Assembly: GCA_900455085.1 (NCBI GenBank)
Contig: UGTZ01000001.1
Coordinates: 2,882,501 to 2,946,500, forward strand
Direction: 5' to 3'
Length of the DNA: 64,000 nt
Source of the DNA: Providencia rettgeri
GTDB taxonomy: Bacteria > Pseudomonadota > Gammaproteobacteria > Enterobacterales > Enterobacteriaceae
Each line of letters opens with the position of its first letter. Position 1 is the first letter of the stretch. Of the stretch, positions 9,363-18,701 are shown piece after piece. Made by a program: the position numbers and the translations under genes. The notes beneath the pieces were generated by a model. It was not told where the DNA came from and ran no database searches. It saw nothing but the letters and a program-made list of their open reading frames with translations.

Positions 9363-10108
9363 GATTTAGCTCCCATTATCGCCCTCACTCCCTCATTTAA
9401 AAGAGATGAGTTACCGCCTTTGTTTACAGGTTGTGTTCGCCCTTTATTGGCTTTTTTTGGTTGCCCTTTTAAATCAGGATGTAACCCTTGCGCTGTCTGA
9501 TTTTCAACAATAAAAATCTCTTCAACCGTCAGCGTGAATTCAGCCGAACCCGGCTTATCTTGTGACGTGCTGATGTTGGTAATCACCATGTTTGTGTACA
9601 ACCGTATCCCCGTTTGTACGGTAATAGGCTCCCCTTTTTTTTGTAAAGCAAGCAGCCCTTCATACGCTCGCCCCACACGGTCTAATGTGGGTGACGCATC
9701 GGTTGAGGCATTCACACTGTCGGGATACCAAGGCGCAAGCACCTTAGCCGCTTTTTCTTGAACAGCGGCACCTATCGAAAGGTAAGAGCCTAACATTGAT
9801 TGGGCTTGCCCTAGGGCGGCGGATAATTCAAGCGGTAACGGGTATTCACTCATCAAGTCCGTATCTAAACCGGTTAAGTGCTTAATCGGTTGTGGGGGTT
9901 CGTATCCTACTACGATCCCCGTTATCGTCAGTGATTTGGGTTCTAAAATGGCATGGTCAGCAATGTCAGCCCCCGACTCAACCGGATTTTTTGTTAACCG
10001 CAATGAGGACGTATGTTCTTCTCTGACCGTACAATCTAATTCAAAATCACCAATTGAGCGCGTAACTACCGCCACGCGCCCTGTAAACATGCCACTGGTT
10101 ATATCCAT
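9359..10108 (-). CDS. Tail tip / Dit-like baseplate protein
   Basis: 249 aa. Lies immediately after the tape measure in transcription order. VTRSIGDFELDCTVREEHTSSLRLTKNPVESGADIADHAI-type text is typical of Dit-like N-terminal domains that cap the tube and link to the hub. The C-terminal Lys/Gly/Asn-rich tail looks disordered. Overlaps the plug gene by 4 bases. Confidence 0.6.
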   Translation of the reverse strand: MDITSGMFTGRVAVVTRSIGDFELDCTVREEHTSSLRLTKNPVESGADIADHAILEPKSLTITGIVVGYEPPQPIKHLTGLDTDLMSEYPLPLELSAALGQAQSMLGSYLSIGAAVQEKAAKVLAPWYPDSVNASTDASPTLDRVGRAYEGLLALQKKGEPITVQTGIRLYTNMVITNISTSQDKPGSAEFTLTVEEIFIVENQTAQGLHPDLKGQPKKANKGRTQPVNKGGNSSLLNEGVRAIMGAKS

Positions 10109-10125
10109 CTCATTACCTTTAAAAA

Positions 10126-11925
10126 TCAGCCGCCATTAGCCAAAACGCTGTCGAGGGATTTCGCCGCTAATTTTTGGCCATTCTTATTGAGGCCGTCGAG
10201 TGTCAATGACGCGGCTTTTTGTGGATCGCCCGTGACAATACTTTGCTGCACATGCATATCGCCTTGGTTAACCGTAATCGACTTATTATTCGTAGTGGCA
10301 GAGGCTAAATTCGGTAAATTTGGGTCTTGCAGGGAAGCGTTCACTATTGAGCCGGCTATATTACCGCCAACTGTCCCTGTAGCGGTTTCTTCATCCCCAA
10401 AACCTAAGAAGTTTTTCACTGAATCAATACCATCTTTGATCCCCCCAATGAGCTTATTGAAATATTTTTCAACAAACTCAAACGCGATCATAAAGGGCTT
10501 TTTAATGGTATCAGTCACTAGACTAAATGTTTTGCCGAGTTTTTCCGTAAATGAGCTCGAATCGTCCCCCCAAACACTGAAAAGCCCCTTGATGAAGTCC
10601 CATGCGGAGGTGAAGGGGGAGGTGATTAAGGCAAATATTGCGCTAAAGACCTCACCGATGGCATTAACCACCTTTTCTGCGCCATCTTCCGAAAGCCCCA
10701 GCGACATCAAAATAGATTTCACACCGTCTTTAAAAAATGACTTTATCTTTTCCCACGTGTCCGCAATGGCCTGCCAAAAACTGCCAAAGGCCGATTCCCC
10801 CGTGGTGAGCCATTGATATAAATCATAAAGAACGTATCCCAATCCAACCACTAAACCAATGACGATCCCTATCGGGTTCATCAGCATGGCTCGACCTAGC
10901 CAAATAACGGCTTTGCCGGCGATACCGAGTAATTTAGTCAGATTACTTAACGGAGAAAATAACAGCCCTAATGCTTTACCAAACAGTCCTGAACCTTTCG
11001 TGATAGCCGCAAAAATATTTGTTCCAAATGTCGCAGCAAACATTGCACTAATCAATTTTAGTGACGATTGAAATTCAGAAGAAAGGCCACTCCACCATGC
11101 TTTGACGGTTTTAATCCAACCAATGCAACTCCCCCAAAACTCACCAAATAATGCGTCACCGCCATCAAGATAAACCATGAGGTCATCCAATAGCAGCATT
11201 AACCCAGCAATGCCGGCAATCACCCATGTGATGGGATTCATGATAAACGCCATGAGCATAGCTCGCTTCACCACGGCTAAAATGGCGACAAGCGCAATCA
11301 TGGCGGCTTTCCAACCGATAGTTTTCTCTATCAGCAGACTGATTGCCCTGACTGAGTTCACTACCATTTGAATGATTTTTGCCCCCCATTTGATAACCTC
11401 AGTTAGCCCTTCAGAAATCAATTCTTTATTGGCACCGAGCCAGCGATTAAACCCATTGGCTGCGCTGGTGAGTTGGGGAACAAGGTTTAACGCTATTTTC
11501 GTTTTGATAGAATCTATTGATAGGCCGGTTTTCTTCATTGCCCCCTGATATTCATCGGCTTGCTTTAATTCCTGTTCAGAAATTTTAAACAACGCACCTT
11601 TCTCTTTGGCGAGTGCTTTCGCGCCAGCAAGAGAACTGTCAATAAAACCCAATACTTTTGCGGTCGCTAACCCGACAACCGCAGAGACCCCCAAAGCCAA
11701 CATTTTTAACTTGCTGATATTGGTTCCGGTCTCTTTGGCTTTTTTTGTCGCTTGTTCCGTACTCTGAATGGATTGTTCGCCAACCGCATCAAGGGTTTTA
11801 TTGACTTTATTGGCTTCATTCGCTATTTGAGTCGCAGCCACACCGAGGGCAACGACAACTTCTTTTATCTTTGCCGCTTGTGACGTATCAACGCCGATGG
11901 CGACCAGAAGCTCTTCGATTTCCAT
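10126..11925 (-). CDS. Tape measure protein
   Basis: 599 aa from the ATG at 11925 (MEIEELLVAIGVD), chosen for its GAGGGCAGAAG ribosome site. Long and mostly helical: an N-terminal coiled coil (residues ~5-70), then repeated hydrophobic segments (LALGVSAVVGLATAKVLGFI, MIALVAILAVVKRAMLMAFI, WVIAGIAGLMLLL, GIVIGLVVGLGYVLYDLY) interleaved with Trp-rich amphipathic stretches. This is the usual make-up of proteins that set tail length and help DNA entry. Its start is overlapped by the frameshifted end of the chaperone gene. Confidence 0.88.
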   Translation of the reverse strand: MEIEELLVAIGVDTSQAAKIKEVVVALGVAATQIANEANKVNKTLDAVGEQSIQSTEQATKKAKETGTNISKLKMLALGVSAVVGLATAKVLGFIDSSLAGAKALAKEKGALFKISEQELKQADEYQGAMKKTGLSIDSIKTKIALNLVPQLTSAANGFNRWLGANKELISEGLTEVIKWGAKIIQMVVNSVRAISLLIEKTIGWKAAMIALVAILAVVKRAMLMAFIMNPITWVIAGIAGLMLLLDDLMVYLDGGDALFGEFWGSCIGWIKTVKAWWSGLSSEFQSSLKLISAMFAATFGTNIFAAITKGSGLFGKALGLLFSPLSNLTKLLGIAGKAVIWLGRAMLMNPIGIVIGLVVGLGYVLYDLYQWLTTGESAFGSFWQAIADTWEKIKSFFKDGVKSILMSLGLSEDGAEKVVNAIGEVFSAIFALITSPFTSAWDFIKGLFSVWGDDSSSFTEKLGKTFSLVTDTIKKPFMIAFEFVEKYFNKLIGGIKDGIDSVKNFLGFGDEETATGTVGGNIAGSIVNASLQDPNLPNLASATTNNKSITVNQGDMHVQQSIVTGDPQKAASLTLDGLNKNGQKLAAKSLDSVLANGG

Positions 11926-12462
11926 CTTCTGCCCTCTGCTGTGACAATAAACGCTCGACATAGGCTTCATGAAAATCAAGCACGTCGCCGAGCGTCGCGG
12001 TCGTTCTTAAATCATGCCCTGTGTATTTGCCCTCCATAATTGGGAGCATTTTAAACCAGTCGACATGACTTATGCCGTCAGATTCACCAAGCTGGGCATA
12101 TTGACTTTGGATGCGACTCCATCGGGCAAAAAATCAGAGAAGTGAAATAAAACACCGTCGATGATCAACGGGTAATAGTGGGAGCGATGCGTATTAAAAT
12201 GGGCATTAAACACATCCACTTTATCTAATTGGATCACGTTACCGTCACTGTCTTTAGCAACAACCCATTTTAGAATGAATTTTTCTACGCCCTGCATTTC
12301 AGGCGAGCCAATATTAGCCAGTACACCGCCAACATCGATATCAACCTGCTCACCATTTAGGGTAATACACCCTTTTAACATACCAAGTAACTTCATGGCC
12401 TGACTTTTTGCTTCAATAAAGTTACTGTGATGATGCTCATACGTGATGTTGTCTTTTTCCAT
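11888..12462 (-). CDS. Tail assembly chaperone, -1 frameshift fusion (G-GT type)
   Basis: Predicted 191 aa fusion. After about 112 codons the ribosome would slip back one base on TTTTTTG and read a further 79 codons (WSRIQSQYAQLGESDG, HVDWFKMLPIMEGKYTGHDL, LGDVLDFHEAYVERLLS) to the TGA at 11890-11888. This open extension is otherwise unassigned sequence between chaperone and tape measure, and its composition is clearly protein-like. Lambda G/GT, P2 E/E+E' and Mu gp41 use the same arrangement. Confidence 0.7.
12070..12462 (-). CDS. Tail assembly chaperone, zero-frame product
   Basis: 130 aa. Upstream of the tape measure and downstream of the tube, the standard place for the chaperone that coats the tape measure during tail assembly. 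Zero-frame translation ends at 12070; a -1 shift gives the longer form described separately. Its start overlaps the stop of the tail tube gene. Confidence 0.7.
   Translation of the reverse strand: MEKDNITYEHHHSNFIEAKSQAMKLLGMLKGCITLNGEQVDIDVGGVLANIGSPEMQGVEKFILKWVVAKDSDGNVIQLDKVDVFNAHFNTHRSHYYPLIIDGVLFHFSDFLPDGVASKVNMPSLVNLTA
12127..12133 (-). promoter_or_regulatory. -1 ribosomal slippery heptamer T TTT TTG
   Basis: On the minus strand the zero-frame codons GAT-TTT-TTG contain the canonical X XXY YYZ heptamer. Slipping there joins the chaperone to its downstream open frame. A stimulating hairpin or pseudoknot was not worked out. Confidence 0.65.
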
Positions 12463-12896
12463 TAGTTATAGGCTCCCTTAGCGAGTTTTGTGATCACTTG
12501 TTCAAACTGGATAACCCATTGCGTGGGGTTGTGCGAGGTGCCGCGTGAAGTCGTTGGCGGTGTAGTGAAAAAGCCTACATGACCGACAATTTCGTCACCG
12601 TTCCACGTGTCTTTAACGTACAGTTCTAATGGCGTTGGTGCCGACTGGCTGTTGAGAATTTGATTACGCAAATCCGATAAAAATTTATTATCTGCGGAAT
12701 GCTGCAACAGCTTTAATGTGAGCGTTGCCGATTCATTACCGGTGAATACAAATACCCCGCGACCACTCGCCCCGATAGTAAACGCACCGTCATCACCGAT
12801 TGGCGCAATGGATAATGAGTCTGCAGACTCATCAAACGCCGTAAATGAATAGCCGTTAATGCTCACCATTAGCCGTTTATGGTTATACACTGACAT
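12462..12896 (-). CDS. Tail tube protein (DUF3277-like)
   Basis: 144 aa. Follows the sheath gene, as tube genes do. YNHKRLMVSINGYSFTAFDESADSL and DGAFTIGASGRGVFVFTGNESATLTL are characteristic of the Mu-type tube family. Would polymerise into the inner tube under the sheath. Confidence 0.75.
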   Translation of the reverse strand: MSVYNHKRLMVSINGYSFTAFDESADSLSIAPIGDDGAFTIGASGRGVFVFTGNESATLTLKLLQHSADNKFLSDLRNQILNSQSAPTPLELYVKDTWNGDEIVGHVGFFTTPPTTSRGTSHNPTQWVIQFEQVITKLAKGAYN

Positions 12897-12904
12897 AGTG
12901 ACCT

Positions 12905-14416
12905 CTAACGATTAAATTGAATAAGTAAATCCGCAGAATGACCCGCACCGGCTAATTTGATAGCGCACATAATTGGCATCATTTTACGGTCTTCGCGATC
13001 GGCTTGTGATTGCGTATCAAAGCTATCGGAATAAAAATAAAAACCATCATCAAGCCGGTCATTGTAGGTTAACTCGCCCACATCATTACCGCGCCAAATG
13101 CCGCCGGCTAAAAAGCCATTACGAACAAACTCATTACCAATCACAACGAGCGAACCAATCAGTCGCGCCTGCCCTTTATCGGTTTGAGGGACTTTTGTCG
13201 GCTCGGCTTGTAAGGTCGTAAAGGCTTGTTTTTGGCACGCGTCCGTAAACGCATCTAGCCCCATCACTTCATCAATAAACGTACCGCCCAGCATGGTGCC
13301 TTCCGCTAACATATTGATGCCGTCATAATCGGTATAAAAGTTAATACCGAGGCGTTTACATTTTTGCGCCTCGTTTTGTGTGACCCGATCATCCGAACGT
13401 ACCGAGGTTTGTTGTTTGAATTTGACTGTTTTAGCGGTGTTTTGACCTTGCCAAAGTGTGGAAACCGCAATCGCGAGTAATTCGGCTGCAGCGTGGTCAT
13501 CACCGGTTTTATTGAACTGAACTATTAAGCGCCCACTGTTCTTATCAAACAGTTTTTTCAACAGATTGTCGTTGTTCCACTCAATTTGTTCATCGCGGAT
13601 TGCAGTGTAGGCTAAGACTTTCAAATCGGCTGACGTCACCCATGTATGAGCATCATCCAACTGTTCATCAGTCAACGTATCCGCAAAATAAACGCCGTAC
13701 CAATTCTGGTATTGGTTTTCGAGGTGATGAAGTGCTTCTGAAGGACTTTCGGCTTTAACCGTTATGGCTGCTTTGCCTGTGACAATTGTGGCCTGTCCGT
13801 CTTCCCATTTCAGCATGCTGCCGATATAAGTACCTTCGGTGGGTTCCGTTGCATAACCAATGCGCGTAGCTGGATAAGCCCCTGCAGTTTTGGCTTGAAT
13901 GATGAATCGATGCCCGACTGCATCCCAAATAGCCTGCAAATTCAAGTCTTCCGGTAGCTCGCTGTTAATGACCGCCGCAATATCCGTGAAATCAATCGCG
14001 GCACTAAAATCCATACCGGATAGCGTGGTTTCTTTGCCACCCACATTTAATGTCACTGCGCCATCGGTTATCGCTTTGAAAGCGTTAATGCCAGCGGATA
14101 GGGTTGAACCTTTTAATGCATTCGCGGTTGCGGCAATCTCTTGCTGCTCTTTAGCAAAACGGGCAATCATGGCGCGTTTTAGCTTAGGCCTCGCAGAAAA
14201 TAACGATTGTGCCGCTTTATACGCATTGGAATCTGAGCCAAAAAGATTGGCCACATCTTGTGGATCAGCGACAAAAACATAGCGAGTTGATGCATCCGTA
14301 AACGCCTCCCCCACTTCTGAGGTAAAAATAGCGACCATACTCAAATCACGACGTTGCGCCGCTGCCGCTTGTGGCAAAATTTGAGCGTTAATCACCTCTT
14401 TGATTGATAAACTCAT
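12905..14416 (-). CDS. Contractile tail sheath protein (DUF3383)
   Basis: 503 aa. Begins SIKEVINAQILPQAAAAQRRDLSM and contains ARPKLKRAMIARFAKE, LEDLNLQAIWDA-like and ADLKVLAYTAIRDEQIEWNN blocks, a pattern known from DUF3383 sheaths. Its presence shows a contractile (myovirus) tail. Starts 4 bases after the neck gene in the same operon. Confidence 0.85.
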   Translation of the reverse strand: MSLSIKEVINAQILPQAAAAQRRDLSMVAIFTSEVGEAFTDASTRYVFVADPQDVANLFGSDSNAYKAAQSLFSARPKLKRAMIARFAKEQQEIAATANALKGSTLSAGINAFKAITDGAVTLNVGGKETTLSGMDFSAAIDFTDIAAVINSELPEDLNLQAIWDAVGHRFIIQAKTAGAYPATRIGYATEPTEGTYIGSMLKWEDGQATIVTGKAAITVKAESPSEALHHLENQYQNWYGVYFADTLTDEQLDDAHTWVTSADLKVLAYTAIRDEQIEWNNDNLLKKLFDKNSGRLIVQFNKTGDDHAAAELLAIAVSTLWQGQNTAKTVKFKQQTSVRSDDRVTQNEAQKCKRLGINFYTDYDGINMLAEGTMLGGTFIDEVMGLDAFTDACQKQAFTTLQAEPTKVPQTDKGQARLIGSLVVIGNEFVRNGFLAGGIWRGNDVGELTYNDRLDDGFYFYSDSFDTQSQADREDRKMMPIMCAIKLAGAGHSADLLIQFNR

Positions 14417-14419
14417 TTA

Positions 14420-14821
14420 TTAACCCTTTTGAGTCGTGATAACGACCGATTCACCTCGATTTAGCGGTGCTTCGATACGTTGATTGTGTGAAAGTGTTAA
14501 ATCGATTTGTGCCCGTTGCTCTTTACCACCGGCAATCGCGGTTGGCAGATTTCGAATCTGGGATTGACGGACAATGCCAGCACCGATTGTTTTGAATAAT
14601 TGCTGAGCAAAGTGGGTTGATAGTGCGGTAGAAAAGTTTTCAAGTAACAAGTAAGCGTTATTTCCAAAGGCATTGACTGAGATGAGGGTTTCTCGCGTAG
14701 TGGTGATGATTTCTTTTTCACTCAGACCATCAAACTTAATTTCTGTCCCAATAGGTTCAGATGTCAACTGATTCACTGAGATAAAATACGGCACCCTGAT
14801 ACATCCGTCTCGCATTGCCAT
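14420..14821 (-). CDS. Phage neck terminator (gp12-like) protein
   Basis: 133 aa from the ATG at 14821, which has an AAGGTGAT ribosome site. The core (PIGTEIKFDGLSEKEIITTTRETLISVNAFG...LLENFSTAL...QIDLTLSHNQ in outline) resembles neck terminators that join head and tail. It is short for the family (about 150-190 aa). The sequence just upstream reads plausibly as its N-terminus in other frames (NYTEDKVIDGNA), so the 5' end may be affected by an indel. Confidence 0.5.
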   Translation of the reverse strand: MAMRDGCIRVPYFISVNQLTSEPIGTEIKFDGLSEKEIITTTRETLISVNAFGNNAYLLLENFSTALSTHFAQQLFKTIGAGIVRQSQIRNLPTAIAGGKEQRAQIDLTLSHNQRIEAPLNRGESVVITTQKG

Positions 14822-14835
14822 CAATCACCTTGTCT

Positions 14836-15175
14836 TCAGTGTAATTGGGAAACCTCCGCTATCACTTGTCTGACTGCCTCATATCGAGTCGCGAGAGTGT
14901 CGTAGTAACCATAGTCGCTCCACGGTGATTTATCGATGATGCGCCAGCGGTGTCCACTCCAGTAAAACAGTTCTTTCGGTTCAATCGGTTCTTGCGTCAT
15001 GACACGAACCGTGGGGTTATAGCGGTCACTTCCGGCAGGATTTGCAGGTCGTTATTACTGGCTGGTTGAACAACACAGATAAGAATACGTTTTTCGCCAG
15101 ACACATTTTTAAACTCACCACTCCTGAGCAAAAAATGGATCGGGAAAAAATATCGTCAACAAAATCATCCATCAT
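14836..15175 (-). CDS. Small head-tail joining protein (frame broken as sequenced)
   Basis: No single open frame spans it, but the three pieces read as one ~120 aa protein: MMDFVDDIFSRSIFAQE; then EFKNVSGEKRILICVVQ, QILPE; then RYNPTVRVMTQEP, ELFYWSGHRWRIIDKSPWSDYGYYD to TGA at 14838-14836. The last part is typical of small connectors between gp10-like and neck proteins (YNP...DWSDYGYYD). At least two one-base indels are needed (near 15115-15135 and 15028). The start overlaps the stop of the gp10-like gene. Confidence 0.5.
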
Positions 15176-15758
15176 TTATCACGTACCTCATAGGTTATTG
15201 CGCCGACTAAGTTTCCTGAGTCAATAAGCGGTTTAGATGATTTTTTCTGGCGAATGGTTGATTTCGCATTTTTCGGTTCAATTCCCGATAAAATTTTTGA
15301 TTTCACATCACCTGACATTTGGTTCACCAACAATTTCCAGCACTGCGCTTATATCGCCACTGTGGGTTAACTCATGGTGAATACCTTTGATTATTAGCTG
15401 AGACCAGTCTTTGCGTTTTTCTTTTAACGTTGACCGAAGGAATGAACGCTCAGGAATATTGATTTTATGGGCACCTGTTTTTCCCGTTTGCATATAGCCC
15501 TGACCATTACGTAAAATCGCGATTTACCTGCTTTTGCATCGCGCTCATTACGATAACCATAACTAGTTCCTCCGGGATGTTCGATTGTCGCGCCAAACTC
15601 ATGAACTACGGCAATCATGACATTACTTAGCCCATCATCGCGTCCGGTATTGTTGGATGCAGGTACACCAACCACAATCTTTTTCTTCCAATAGCGCGAA
15701 TACGCGCCTCTAACGCTTTAAGGCTATTACCCTTGAATTTTCCCGAGTTTTTAATCAT
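15172..15758 (-). CDS. HK97 gp10-like head-tail protein (frame broken as sequenced)
   Basis: Reads from ATG at 15758 (MIKNSGKFKGNSLKALEARI) through three frames: VVGVPASNNTGRDDG, IAVVHEFGATIEHPGG; GYMQTGKTGAHKINIPERSFLRSTL; then SSKPLIDSGNLVGAITYEVRDK to the stop at 15172. The VHEFG...IPERSFLR...KPLIDTGxL order is the hallmark of gp10-like/virion morphogenesis proteins. Three one-base corrections are needed (A5 run near 15685, A3 near 15520, C2 near 15330). Overlaps the next upstream gene by 4 bases. Confidence 0.65.
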
Positions 15759-16115
15759 GGAACCACCATCACATGAACACCCACCAACTTACGAAGCCGG
15801 ATGTATTCTTGCCCATATGAGCTTGACGCATACCCATCATGATTAGCACTAAACCCCGCATCGGGAGCCGCGTAGCCCACCGATAAACCGCCGGCACTTT
15901 TACTGGTCGCGGTCTGGATAGGTTTTCCGTTACTGTGCCCTGCGCGAGTTAATGCGCCTGATTGGTACAAAAGGTGAGCGGCAAGCGCATGTTGCCTTGC
16001 TCATATAACTTGCCCCACACTTTGCGGCTCATTTGATTGGTCGCATCCTGTAGGGCAAGTTCGATTCGGATTGTTCCGTTTTAGCAAACTCGGGGTAACG
16101 TATGAGGAAAGTCAT
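15755..16115 (-). CDS. DUF4054 head protein (frame broken as sequenced)
   Basis: About 120 aa read in three frames: MTFLIRYPEFAKTEQ; IELALQDATNQMSRKVWGKL; LAAHLLYQSGALTRAGHSNG, SAGGLSVGYAAP, YGQEYIRLRKLVG. This is the layout of DUF4054 proteins found directly after Mu-type major capsid genes, likely head completion factors. One-base indels are needed near 16071 and 15985. Confidence 0.6.
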
Positions 16116-16129
16116 ATTACCCCCGATGA

Positions 16130-17068
16130 CTACGCCTTGTAGTCGACGTAAATAAAGCGGTCTAACTTACGGATGATGGCACCGGTGAATTGCGCTTCAA
16201 CAGGAATTTCAAAGCTCGTGCTTGAACGTTGGAAAACCGCACCGGTTGACGGTGGACGCGCCCAATCGGTAAAAATCGTTTGCTCATCATTGGTATAGAC
16301 AGCAGCACGATTAATACCAGCTTTCGCGACACCTTGAGCAAAGCCCATTGGAACACCCACGATATCAATTGGCTGACCAGCAAAATCACTCAGTGATTGC
16401 TTAATCGCTTGCAAGGCGTTGATGTTGGTCGCGCCGTTGGTAATAGAGGCATCATAGAGACCTGATAACGTCAGTAAATCCATGTTATCAATGGCTATTG
16501 TATTTGGCATGATGATTTCATCACTGGCCTTATAGCCCAATTTAATCAGCTCAATAAACCACGCACGCGCCTCCGCCCCTGTCATTGTGGAGATAGGTTT
16601 AAGCTTTGACATATCCTCAATATTGACCGCTGCATTATTAAGCATGCCCGTTACGTCAGTACGGCGAGCATGGCCAATCAATGCCGTTTTTTGGATGGTG
16701 CGTAGGCAGACACCGCGTAGGTTTTCCAACTTGGAAGTATCCAGTTGAATACCGAGTTTTTTAGCGCGTTCAACACCCAGTCGAGTGTAAACAACCACTT
16801 TACCCCAATCGATGTAACCCATTTTTTTAGCTTTGATGTTCACATCTTCGGTTTCTAAAGACGTGGTACTTTCATCAATCACACCGTTATCGAGGTCTTG
16901 TGTACCGGTTTCTTCCCCGTAGGCCACATCCGTCGTTTGAACATTACCCTTGTTGGTGATTGCCATAAATTTACCCAGCTGAATGTCGGGGTATTCTTGT
17001 TTTTCAAACGTTTTATCGAAATCAATCGCTGTTTGCTCTAAAACGTCTTGAACTTCTAACTCATCCAT
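16130..17068 (-). CDS. Major capsid protein (DUF2184)
   Basis: 312 aa, intact. Signature text: DVAYGEETGTQDLDNGVID, AKKMGYIDWGKVVVYTRLGVERAKKLG (in part), ASITNGATNINALQAIKQ and a C-terminal QFTGAIIRKLDRFIYVDYK. This is the HK97-fold capsid family paired with a Gp24-like cement protein and DUF2213 protease, both directly upstream here. Confidence 0.82.
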   Translation of the reverse strand: MDELEVQDVLEQTAIDFDKTFEKQEYPDIQLGKFMAITNKGNVQTTDVAYGEETGTQDLDNGVIDESTTSLETEDVNIKAKKMGYIDWGKVVVYTRLGVERAKKLGIQLDTSKLENLRGVCLRTIQKTALIGHARRTDVTGMLNNAAVNIEDMSKLKPISTMTGAEARAWFIELIKLGYKASDEIIMPNTIAIDNMDLLTLSGLYDASITNGATNINALQAIKQSLSDFAGQPIDIVGVPMGFAQGVAKAGINRAAVYTNDEQTIFTDWARPPSTGAVFQRSSTSFEIPVEAQFTGAIIRKLDRFIYVDYKA

Positions 17069-17070
17069 TA

Positions 17071-17544
17071 TTACTCTCCTGTCGCTACTGACGGTGTGAC
17101 TTCGTTACGCATGATTTTGGCGAGACCACCATTCACATCCGTGACATAGAAATTGGTTTTGATATCACCATTGTGACTGGCTGTTCCCGCGTCTTCGCCA
17201 GTCACCACTACCGTGACTGGGTCACCCAGCGACAATTCACTGTCTTTTGCCATTTGAACCACGATTTCAGAGCCGTGCGGTAAGGTCATTGGCGAGAGGT
17301 TTTTGCCTGCTTTAAATTCATGATGAACACCGAGCACCATGGCTACACCAAGAATTTTATCGGTAGCAGAAGTGACATTCCGGCAACATTGCGGTTTATC
17401 GCTCATTGCCACAAAGTAGCCGCCTTTTATCGGGGTTTCTCCATCATTAATGTAAGACGGCGCAACAATCCCTGACTCACCAGCACGGGCAACTTGTCCC
17501 GCAAACCAACGCTTTCCTAAATAACGATTTTTTCCGGTTTCCAT
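17071..17544 (-). CDS. Structural cement protein (Gp24-like)
   Basis: 157 aa. Small, Gly/Val-rich protein directly before the capsid gene. RWFAGQVARAGESGIVAPSY and SLGDPVTVVVTGEDAG fit cement/decoration proteins that lock capsid hexamers. Overlaps the stop of the protease gene by one base. Confidence 0.65.
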   Translation of the reverse strand: METGKNRYLGKRWFAGQVARAGESGIVAPSYINDGETPIKGGYFVAMSDKPQCCRNVTSATDKILGVAMVLGVHHEFKAGKNLSPMTLPHGSEIVVQMAKDSELSLGDPVTVVVTGEDAGTASHNGDIKTNFYVTDVNGGLAKIMRNEVTPSVATGE

Positions 17545-18698
17545 TATTTGCCCCCGAATTGTTTAGTGTAGTTACGCGGTTCTTCGGGTTTAGCATCATT
17601 AAATAGATGCTTACCAATATCACTGCGTGGTTTAGTTGAAACCTGTAATGCCACATACGCTGATCGGAGTGCCTCATCCGTCATGTTTTTAACAGCCGAA
17701 TCATTGAATACACCGCGCTGAACCAATACCGCTGCATGAATATCACGCTCTGATTTAGCATCTTTAAGATTCACTTTCGGGAATCGTGATTTCGCATCAT
17801 TTAGCGTGGTTTCGGTTGATTGTGCATTTTTAAGACGCTCTAACTCTTCTTTGAGTGAGCTGTTCTCCGCCTCTAATTCCGTCACCCTTGATTGCAGCTG
17901 AGCATTTTGCTCTTTAAGCTTGGCAACATCGTCCCCCACCGTGCTGTCAGGCTCACCCTCTGCATCATTGAGCTTGGCTTCACCCTCTTTTTCTTTTTTC
18001 AGTCGCTCCAACTCGTCAATAATGGTTTTCATGCTGTCATTGACATCTTCAGCGCCTGCGGCTTTCATTTCTTCAAGCTGCGCTTCGAGGTCGGCAATCA
18101 TTTGATCGAGTTCTTCTTGCGTCAGCTTTTCGCCATTCGCATCTTTCAGGTTTTTCCCCTTCAGCAGCTTGACGATACCTTTCAATCCATATTTCATTCG
18201 CTTACCTTTTTTGTCATTTAACCTGCATTTAGCGCCGTAACGCCCTTCCGCTACTACTGCGACATGATTGCCGCGAATATTGATTTGATATAGCTCACCG
18301 TTGCGTTCAACAACCTCGGCTGGCTCATAGCCAACGGATACCTCGCGTACATCCGTTTTTTCCAAAACCCGAATGGCATTCGCATCGGTGAGATAAACAT
18401 CACAAATAACGCTATCCCCCTCAATGCGGACGTTTTGAATATGCCCAACCGCTTTTTCCTTATGATCATTAACCGTCACCTCGCCACTGTCGGGATGGGT
18501 TAATGTAAGGGGTAAGCCCTCAAAGGATTTCAATGTGTCGGGTTTTGAGAGCTCATCGAGGGTGCGGATGATGGTGATTTTTTTATTAGCATCGCTGCCA
18601 GTTAACCCAATATCGTGACCGTAATATTCAATCGGTCCTGCACGGGTGATTGTCGCAGTCGTGACAACATAACCTTGCGGTGTTTTTTTCCATACCAT
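17544..18698 (-). CDS. DUF2213 prohead protease/scaffold fusion
   Basis: 384 aa. The N-terminal domain (EYYGHDIGL, FEGLPLTLTHPDSGEV, GHIQNVRIEGDSVICDVYLTD, REVSVGYEPAEV) is the DUF2213 maturation protease type. The middle ~190-300 is a highly charged coiled coil (LTQEELDQMIADLEAQLEEM and onward), as expected of a scaffold that the protease later degrades. The C-terminal ~80 residues may bind the shell. Confidence 0.78.
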   Translation of the reverse strand: MVWKKTPQGYVVTTATITRAGPIEYYGHDIGLTGSDANKKITIIRTLDELSKPDTLKSFEGLPLTLTHPDSGEVTVNDHKEKAVGHIQNVRIEGDSVICDVYLTDANAIRVLEKTDVREVSVGYEPAEVVERNGELYQINIRGNHVAVVAEGRYGAKCRLNDKKGKRMKYGLKGIVKLLKGKNLKDANGEKLTQEELDQMIADLEAQLEEMKAAGAEDVNDSMKTIIDELERLKKEKEGEAKLNDAEGEPDSTVGDDVAKLKEQNAQLQSRVTELEAENSSLKEELERLKNAQSTETTLNDAKSRFPKVNLKDAKSERDIHAAVLVQRGVFNDSAVKNMTDEALRSAYVALQVSTKPRSDIGKHLFNDAKPEEPRNYTKQFGGK

Positions 18699-18701
18699 AA
18701 A

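Noticed and set aside
12070..12462. Tail chaperone stop as another sequencing indel
   Set aside because: A canonical slippery heptamer in the right frame explains the -1 extension as programmed.
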